Of a stretch of DNA of 64,000 nucleotides, positions 57,498-64,000 are shown in pieces; positions within the stretch are counted from its first letter, which is position 1; the number at the start of each line of letters is the position of its first letter. Under the pieces are notes generated by a model. It had not been told where the DNA came from, made no database searches, and saw only the letters and a program-made list of their open reading frames with translations. The stretch comes from Rhabdophis nuchalis (lineage: Eukaryota; Chordata; Lepidosauria; Squamata; Natricidae). The DNA lies in the NCBI GenBank assembly GCA_039707465.1, contig CM077643.1, positions 45,450,605 to 45,514,604 on the forward strand. The letters run 5' to 3'. The position numbers and the translations under genes were made by a program.

Positions 57498-57732
57498 CAG
57501 GAGTGAAATTCAGCAGGTTCTGGTGAGTCCTAGAGAACCAGTAACTTAAATTTTGAGTGGTTTGGAGAACTGGTAAATACCACCTCTGGCTGGCCCCACC
57601 CCCATCCATTCTCTGCCTCCCAAATCCCAGCTGATTGAGAGGAAATGGGGATTTTGCAGTATCCTTCCCCTGCCATGCTCACCAAGCCCCACCCACAGAA
57701 CCGGTAGTAAAAAAAATTGAATTTCCCCACTG
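57498..57732 (+). mobile_element. Non-autonomous hAT-D element
   Basis: 235 bp, ends CAGGAGTGAAATTCAGC and GAATTTCCCCACTG, perfect 8-bp TSD CTCACAAC (57490-57497, 57733-57740). Second copy of the family at 736-969. Confidence 0.93.
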
Positions 57733-57741
57733 CTCACAACC

Positions 57742-57990
57742 CATTCAGAACTGAAGAAGCTTCTTAGATGAGAAGCGAAAAGTCTTCAAAGAAAAAAAAG
57801 GCGAAAGATTTATACGATCTGAAGAGAAACCAGAGTACTCTGGTTTCTCTTCAGATCGTATAAATCTTTCGCCTCCAAGGGGGAAAAAAGTCCTATTGCC
57901 TTTTGAAAAAAGCACGTTTGGGACAATCATGACCTGGATGACTGAGAATCTCCATAGACATCCATGACTCTCACTCTCACTTAACAGGCA
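57742..57990 (+). repeat. Unclassified repeat with a perfect palindrome
   Basis: Contains GAAGCTTCTTAGATGAGAAG, then GCGAAAAGTCTTCAAAG, then the 76-bp palindrome, then GTCCTATTGCCTTTTGAAAA and ATGACCTGGATGACTGAG. The same block order without the palindrome occurs at 58316-58560. I recall this motif chain from many reptile and fish genomes but cannot assign the family securely. Confidence 0.6.
57799..57874. repeat. Perfect 76-bp palindrome
   Basis: Positions 57799-57836 and 57837-57874 are exact reverse complements with no spacer (centre CAGAGT|ACTCTG). It can form a 38-bp hairpin. Confidence 0.97.
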
Positions 57991-58049
57991 TTCCTCACAT
58001 GTCTTAGGTGGTTTGTGGTGGCTGGAGCCCAATGCTGGTCCCCCTAGAC

Positions 58050-58184
58050 CAGGGGTCTGCAAAGTTGGCTCTTTTAAGACTGGTGGACTTCAACTCCCAG
58101 AATTCCCCAGCCAGCTATGCTGGCTGGGGAATTCTGGGAGTTGAAGTCCACCAGTCTTAAAAGAGCCAACTTTGCAGACCCCTG
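58050..58184. mobile_element. Palindromic MITE, CAGGGGTCTGC-end type
   Basis: 135 bp, almost perfectly palindromic around CCAGCTATGCTGG; TSD CCCTAGAC / GTCTAGAC (58042-58049, 58185-58192), six of eight. Confidence 0.92.
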
Positions 58185-58315
58185 GTCTAGACAACTTTCA
58201 TCAAAAAGAAAAAACGCCATGGGGTACTTAGTGTTCTTTTTTTCTTTCAAGCTGGAGAAGTGGCTGCTTCCAAACCCTGCCTCTTATATAGCTCCACGCA
58301 GGGTGCAATAATGCA

Positions 58316-58560
58316 GGATGATTGAAAACCATATTAGTCTATGGCTATTTTCAATCATCCAGGTCATGGTAGTCCTAAAGGGCGGGGAGGGTCCAAAAGG
58401 CAACTGAACTTGCTTGATTTAAAAAAACAACAACATTTTGCTTCTTATCCAAGAGGTTTCTCATCCAAGAAACTTTTTGGATGAGAAGCAAAATGTTTTC
58501 AAAGAAAAAAATCAAGTCCAGTTGCCTTTTGGGGGGGGGGGGGAGCACCTTTGGGATATT
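58316..58560. repeat. Head-to-head inverted pair of the 57742 repeat
   Basis: Left half on minus reads the block GACCTGGATGATTGAAAATA backwards to TTGGATAAGAAGC; the right half reads TTTTTGGATGAGAAGCAAAA forwards to AGTCCAGTTGCC. Arms 58432-58452 and 58477-58497 pair with one mismatch; a second hairpin is at 58316-58328/58348-58360. A run of G is at 58531-58543. Confidence 0.65.
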
Positions 58561-58654
58561 ACTCTATGGGTACTCTATGGTACCCAAAAATCAAGAAGCT
58601 CTGATAGCAATTTTCCTACGACACATTTAAAATACATAAGTATTATGATTCTTG

Positions 58655-58857
58655 ATGGATGTGTTTTATTCTCCTTATGTACACTGAGAGCATATGCACC
58701 AAAGACAAATTCCTTCTGTGTCCAATCATACTTGGCCAATAAAAGAATTCAATTCTATTCTATTCTATTCTGTTCTGTTCTGTTCTGTTCTGTTCTGTTC
58801 TGTTCTGTTCCGTTCCGTTCCGTTCCGTTCTGTTCTGTTCTGTTCTGTTCTGTCAGC
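58655..58857 (+). mobile_element. Rex1/L2-group LINE 3' end with long tail
   Basis: TGTACACTGAGAGCATATGC, CACCAAAGACAAATTCC and TTGGCCAATAAAAGAATTC are the 3' UTR seen reversed at 50207-50290, followed by the pentanucleotide tail. No coding part remains. Confidence 0.82.
58752..58853 (+). repeat. (TTCTA)n-(TTCTG)n-(TTCCG)n tail array
   Basis: About 20 pentanucleotide units in blocks: TTCTA, then TTCTG, then TTCCG, then TTCTG. It forms the tail of the LINE at 58655. Confidence 0.95.
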
Positions 58858-59156
58858 TGCAACTCATCAGTTTGATGCCCCCAAGGAAGCGTCCTAATCT
58901 GAACAGGACCTGACAGGGTAGGCGAACTCATGGTTGAATGATAAGAGTGTCAGACGTCTTTGCAGCATACCACAAAATAAAATGAGAGTTATCAAGAAAT
59001 CTCCATCTTTTTGCTAGTCTACCTGAGCAACACTAAGGTCCCAGACTGAGCTATTCCATCCTACATAATTTAGAGATGGAGGAGGGAAGATTTGGAAACC
59101 TTTACACATTGAAGATACTTACTATCCCTGACATCCGATCCACTGGGCCAGGATAC

Positions 59157-59480
59157 AATAATACAATAGCAGAGTTGGAAGAGACCTTGGAGGTCATCTA
59201 GTCCAACTCCCTGCCTAGGCAGGAAGCCCTATACCGTTTCAGACAAATGGCTATCCAACATCTTCTTGAAGACTTGCAGTGTTGGGGCATTCACAACTTC
59301 TGGAGGCAAGCTGTTCCACTGATTAATTGTCCTAACTGTCAGGAAGTTTCTCCTCAGTTCTAAGTTGCTTCTCTCCTTGATGAGTTTCCACCCATTGCTT
59401 CTTGTTCTGCGCTCAGGTGCTTTGGAGAATAGTTTGACTCCCTCTTCTTTGCGGCAACCCCTGAGATATTGGAACACAGG
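59157..59480 (-). pseudogene. CR1 LINE 3' end
   Basis: On minus: VFQYLRGCRKEEGVKLFSKA, LIKERSNLELRRNFLTVRTI and NQWNSLPPEVVNAPTLQVFK to a stop at about 59229, then 3' UTR and a tail (plus GGATACAATAATACAATAG). Truncated at the 5' side at about 59480. A separate CR1 3' terminus in plus orientation lies at 59552-59600. Confidence 0.9.
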
Positions 59481-59601
59481 ATGATCTAATAATACTAATA
59501 TCAAGTTCCTCTTATCAAAATAGAGAGGGAGCAAAAGGCAGGGAAAGAGAAGTTGGAGTAGAAGATCTCCAAAGTCCCTTCCAACTCTGTTATTCTGTTA
59601 G

Positions 59602-60364
59602 ATCAAGATATGTTTCAAGAGCTGCCCTGTATGTATCTGGGCCATCTAAGTACAAAAAGGGATAATTTTGCCGTAGGCAGGAAGGAATGCTATGAACAAA
59701 ATCCTTTTATAAAGGATTAAATGCCCCCTAAATGTGCGTAATTCCCCATAGCTTTCGTGAGTTCCTAATCCCTGTATAGACCAACTGAGGAATTCAAAGC
59801 TCATTGGATTAAGTAAAAAGATGGAGTGGGGAGGGGGAGGGGGAAGGGGAGGAAAGGAGGGGGAGAGAGGGGAGGGAGGGAGGGAGGGAGGGAGGGAGGG
59901 AGATGTGGGATGATGTTCTTTATCCAACACACACAGGAAAGCATCTTTCCTCATCCTTGAACAGCATATTGAAAGCACATGGTGCTCAGCCAATTAAAAA
60001 TAGCTGCTAGTGCAGAGGATGTAGCAATTCAGAATGGGACAATGTCTCCCAAATTCCCTTTGATTAATTTTGGCATCACAATGGCTGAAAAACTGATGAA
60101 ATATTCTCTACCATTTTAAGGCAAGAAGGAAATAGAAATATGTACTCAAAATAGGCCTGGACAAGGTGGTTTTTTTTTTTTTTTTAATGAAGACACTTCT
60201 GCAAATTCCTTCAAGAAAAGGATTGTTTTTGGTTCTCATGTACAGAAGAATCAATGAGAAAGGACACAGTTAAAAAGAACCTGAAATTCACATTATCTAT
60301 CTTACAACTTAAGAGGTAATCTTTTATAAAATGATGTATTGTTGTAAATGTCGCCCAAGAAGTT
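59602..60364. other. Non-coding with GGGA-rich stretch
   Basis: A GGA/GGGA-rich segment at 59822-59901 and a T run at 60171-60185; otherwise unique. Confidence 0.45.
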
Positions 60365-60372
60365 ATCTAAGA

Positions 60373-60507
60373 CAGGGGTCCCCAACCTTTGCAACTTTAA
60401 GTCTGAAGGACTTCAGCTTCCAGAATTCTCCAGCCAGCTTTGCTGGCTGGAGAATTCTGGGAGCTGAAGTCCTTCAGACTTAAAGTTGCAAAGGTTGGGG
60501 ACCCCTG
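60373..60507. mobile_element. Palindromic MITE, CAGGGGTCCCCAACC-end type
   Basis: 135 bp, nearly perfect inverted arms around CCAGCTTTGCTGG, perfect 8-bp TSD ATCTAAGA (60365-60372, 60508-60515). Confidence 0.95.
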
Positions 60508-60542
60508 ATCTAAGATATATAAAAGCACTTCTCATTGCAGTT

Positions 60543-60895
60543 AAGGAGGCGGTAGCTCAGTGGCTAAGACACTGAGCTTATCGATCAGAAAGGTCAGCAG
60601 TTCAATCATTCGAATCCCTGCGTAACAGAGTGAACTCCATTACTTGTCCCAGCTTCTGCCAACCTAGCAGTTCGAAAGCATGGAAAAATGCAAGTAGAAA
60701 AATAGGAACCACCTTTGGTGGGAAGGTAACAGCGTTCTGTGCGCCTTTGGTGTTTAGTCATACTGGCCACATGACCATGAAGATGTCTTCGGACAGCGCT
60801 GGCTCCTCGGCTTAGAAACGGAGATGAGCACCGCCCCCTAGAGTCGGAAACAACTGGCACATATATATGCGAGCGGAACCTTTACCTTTACCTTA
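60543..60895 (+). mobile_element. Sauria-type tRNA-derived SINE
   Basis: Head GGCGGTAGCTCAGTGGCTAAG, 3' end GCGGAACCTTTACCTTTACC, 9-bp TSD ATTGCAGTT (60534-60542, 60896-60904). The least diverged SINE copy here together with 7484. Confidence 0.92.
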
Positions 60896-60904
60896 ATTGC
60901 AGTT

Positions 60905-63900
60905 GGAGAGGTAAAAAATATGAAGTAACATTTTACCATGCATGGTGCAGATTTTAAAAATCAACATTCAAGTGAAAACATATTTTTTCTTACTAGAATT
61001 TATGGACATTCACTTCGAAAAGACTCATGGACAAGAAGGAAATTACATTATTTAAGGGGAAAATGTTACCAAATACGTCTGTAACTGCTGTAAAGGAGAT
61101 TAAAAAGTACTTCTTTGGCATCTGTTCTTTTCTTCCCATTCTATTATTTTCAACATCTTTTTCTTTCCTTCTATATGTTTTCATGTTTATCTTTTAACAT
61201 TGTAAAAAATAATATTTAATAAAAATTGGAGGTAGGCAAACAAGAGGGGGGGGGTTATTTGTGTATCATCCCATATATTTGTCTGCAAGATATTATTTAT
61301 TTATTAAAATATTACATTTCCCCTCTTTTAGATCCTTTTCACTCTCTGGTTTGATTTGCGAGTGGCACCCTTCTGTACCACACTAAGTTAGCCGTTCTTT
61401 TCTCATCAAATCATGAAGATAAGTTTGCTTACCAAGATTCTAGAGAGTTTCTTTCCCTTGTTTTAAATTATTCGATGTTCATCCCCTCTGATAACCTCTG
61501 AACAGCCCAAATAAATAAAAGGAGAGAGGGGCTCAAGCAAAGTGGAAACAGATCCAATTCCACAGGTGCATTTTCCTAACATGGAGATATTTGTGTGTTT
61601 TTTCAGCTTACCATCATCCAGCAAGGGACAGTCGATTTTGTGGTCGCCTCCATCAGCTCTAAGATATTTGAAACTACCAAAGAGGCCCTTATTTTGTGCC
61701 TGCTTACACAGTCTGGGTAAAGTCTCCTATCCGCTCCTGAATGTGGGGAGGCAGAGAAGGGGAAACAGAGGAAGACTCCAGGAGCAAACCTTTTTAGTTG
61801 GCCTCTGGGCTTTTGCAAGATCAAAGCACAGAGTCACTCTCAATAAAAGAAGAGGTCGAGGAGGGGGCTGCCCGATCTCAAAGAAGCAAAGGCCAGGGTT
61901 GGGCAGATAAGCGTTGCCCTGCCTGCATGATGACATGTCATCTGCATAAGATCCGGTGTAGAAGTTCATGCAACAAAATTCTCAAAGAGCCTGCCTCTCA
62001 CCTTTGGACTCCAGTATGGATTTGTGATGTGAACACCCTTTTCTAAAGTGACAAGCTTCCCTCTCAGGTTGTTTTCCCTTTTTCTCACAGCTGCAACATG
62101 ATGCTGGATAGTTTGCTTCTTAGCAAAATTATCCCCGTTTCATGCCCACGTCTCAACCGGGCCTCTGCCGCTTGTCTAAAAATCCCAGGGCTGCTTTCAA
62201 TGAATGACAGAACATGGAATAAGAATTCGATGATGGTGTATTTGTGTAGCTGGGCATGTGTTCTAAATGTTAAGACAATACAGGATTTAGCATTGCTAGA
62301 TTTTCTTTTTGGAGCTAGTCCTGAATGAAGGAAGTGTAAGGCAGAAAGTGCATGTGCAAAAAGATATTCATCAGATACAAATATACTGCTTAGGAATATG
62401 TATCACTGACACGTGATTCAATACCATGAAATGTAAGGATGGCCCCATGCTGTTGATTTTTTTAAAAAACGTTTAAAAAACGTTTAAAAAAACATAGACA
62501 AAAGATTTCCATTAATGGTTATTAATTATGATTGCAAAATACAACCGCCATTGCTCAATAGCCATTATCACAATTATGGCTACACTTCAGTCAGTTACCT
62601 TGACAATATTTGGCAGACAGGAAGCAGCGTAATAACTTTTATAGCAGATGAGGAAATTATCTGTAATGCACAACTTTGGGGGGGGGGGGGAATCCAATAA
62701 ATGCTAAGTTTTGAGGTCATTTTTCCAATTCAAAAACCAACATTTGGAATCTCTTTTGAGGTCCAGCTGGAGGAAAGTTAAGGATCAAGGCATGGGAAGT
62801 GTAATAATCAGCTTCATTCTGCTTTACAAGAGTTTGAAATATTTCCTTTTCCTCCAAACTGTAATGCTTAGTTATTTTTGTTGCTAAATATCACATTTGG
62901 GTTGCATATATGTTTCCCTCCCTCCCTCCGTCCCTTCTCCCTCTCAGTAAATTGATACTCGTATACAAAACACTGGTGTTTTATTAGCCTTTCCTTGAAA
63001 TTAATTTACTTCCCACCATTAATTCAGAACTTTCTAGTAAATTTCATGAGCCACCTTTATCAGGGAATTAATCTCATTGCAGGAGATCTAGATTGGCATA
63101 AGTCCTTCTTTTACAAGTGGGGTGTAAAAATTGGTGGCCATTTTTGACCATGTACTTATCCTTTGGTTATAATGGGCACAAAGAACTGGTATATCCAAGG
63201 ACTCACACCGTTCACAATGCTTCAAGGCACACAAAAAACTTCACCAGAGCAATGGGAGAAGTGGAGGAAGAGAACAAACCTTTCTCGGTAGAAGAAACCT
63301 CGGTATCTCAAGCAGAGGAGTAGCAAAACCTTACAGAGTTCTTCCAAAACCCTATTAATGTTACAGGCTTGCAACCAGATGAGCTAGATTAAATGTGGGT
63401 TATTCAAAGCAAATTTGTCAAGATATAAAATAACACCTCCTCATTCTCTCACTGTACTTTTGTCCCTAAAGGGAGCAAATGCATCAGCTGAGGTTTGATG
63501 CTGTACGGCAAATGTGTCAAACAATAAGGCGCTTAGCATTTAAGCTACTGATTGGATTAACTCTCAATCTGAATGCCAGAGAAGGGAAGAGAAAAATTGG
63601 TATTGGAGTAAAAAAGAAAAAAATAGGGTCACTGTTCCCAAATCTGCCTCCTATATTTCTCCAACTTTTCGTATGCAGGTTCTAGATGTGATTCACCCAA
63701 CAAGAAGATATCAGTCTAGTGTTTACTGCCCTCCCGATACAATTAATTCTGTCCATATTTCAATATTAATATTGAATAATAATTGAATGCAGCATTAATC
63801 CATTTATTCACAACTGTGTATATTTTATTATTCACTTATTAGATTTTGTAGGAATGACTTTTAGAGTTAGGATTATATTTTTAGTTTCATTTCCTTTGAT

Positions 63901-63939
63901 TTAAAGGAAAGATCTAACTCAGATTTCATCACAAGAAGT
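60905..63939. other. Long, mostly unique stretch
   Basis: No supported gene. It holds a G run at 62678-62690, a three-fold GTTTAAAAAAC repeat at 62462-62492, and a CCCT-rich run at 62915-62945. The plus ORF at 61542-61910 (122 codons) has no recognised motif. An exon-like segment at 61607-61716 is discussed among the findings. Confidence 0.4.
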
Positions 63940-64000
63940 GATAGTACTGCTTTATACTGCAGTAGTAAGGCCACACTTGGACTACTGCATCTAATTCTGG
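63940..64000 (+). pseudogene. CR1 LINE fragment, cut by window end
   Basis: AGTAAGGCCACACTTGGACT and CTGCATCTAATTCTGG correspond to the VRPHLEY-IQFW block of CR1 ORF2; the rest lies beyond the window. Confidence 0.75.

Noticed and set aside
57770..57795. Hammerhead-ribozyme-like string TGGATGAGAAGCGAAA
   Set aside because: The conserved CTGATGA core is not present (TGGATGA differs at the first two positions, which are catalytic), and no matching stem I/III arrangement was evident.

Overview
The window is gene-poor squamate reptile DNA, most likely from a snake. The evidence is the repeat content: tRNA-derived SINEs with the Sauria-type 3' end (AAGGTAAAGGTTCCCC… on one strand), a Bov-B (RTE) LINE 3' end, CR1 LINEs with pentanucleotide (TTCTA)n tails, LINE 3' ends ending in GGGCGGCATATAAAT-(AAATA)n, and many short hAT-like DNA elements. 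I found no ORF that I can support as a host gene. Every protein-like reading frame I recognise comes from a retrotransposon, and most other ORFs are chance frames or frames through microsatellites. No rRNA, tRNA gene or CRISPR array is visible. The long unique stretches could be intergenic or intronic; the sequence alone does not decide.

Layout. 0-9.6 kb: hAT/MITE elements, three tRNA-derived SINEs, a possible LTR, a 5'-truncated L1-like element carrying only ORF1 (8264-8970), and a Tigger-like element. 9.6-16 kb: a hAT-A copy; an R2/R4-type LINE remnant split by an L1 insertion that is itself split by another LINE; a CR1 split by a 301-bp solo LTR; and a near-complete ORF1-only L1 derivative (13886-15943). 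16-21 kb: a CR1 split by hAT-B, two other hAT-like elements, and a four-layer nest (CR1, then hAT-A, then hAT-B plus a CpG-rich foldback element). 21-31 kb: MITEs, a LINE with a recognisable YADD reverse transcriptase box, three hAT-B copies (two carrying microsatellites), a Tigger-like element holding a solo LTR, and a hAT-E element holding GGAA arrays and an LTR. 31-37 kb: mostly unique DNA with (AC)n and (GA)n/(GAAA)n arrays. 37-46 kb: a 410-bp solo LTR, hAT-B and hAT-A copies, two CR1 copies and a SINE. 46-64 kb: long unique stretches, a Rex1/L2-group LINE, CR1s, a second solo LTR of the 26-kb family, Bov-B, a perfect 76-bp palindrome, palindromic MITEs, a SINE, and a CR1 fragment cut by the window end.

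Many insertions are supported by target-site duplications (TSDs) read directly from the sequence: 8 bp for hAT-like elements, 5 bp for three solo LTR families, and 13-16 bp for L1-type insertions. These give the order of insertion and show that the ORF1-only L1 copies are genuine end-to-end retrotransposition products rather than assembly fragments. The most interesting observations are this possible reptilian half-L1 (HAL1-like) family, two hAT-A copies inserted at the same position of two separate CR1 copies, a chimeric hAT family assembled from pieces of other repeats, the CpG-rich foldback element, and the 76-bp palindrome. Family names are assigned from memory of conserved motifs; the hAT-A to hAT-F labels are mine.
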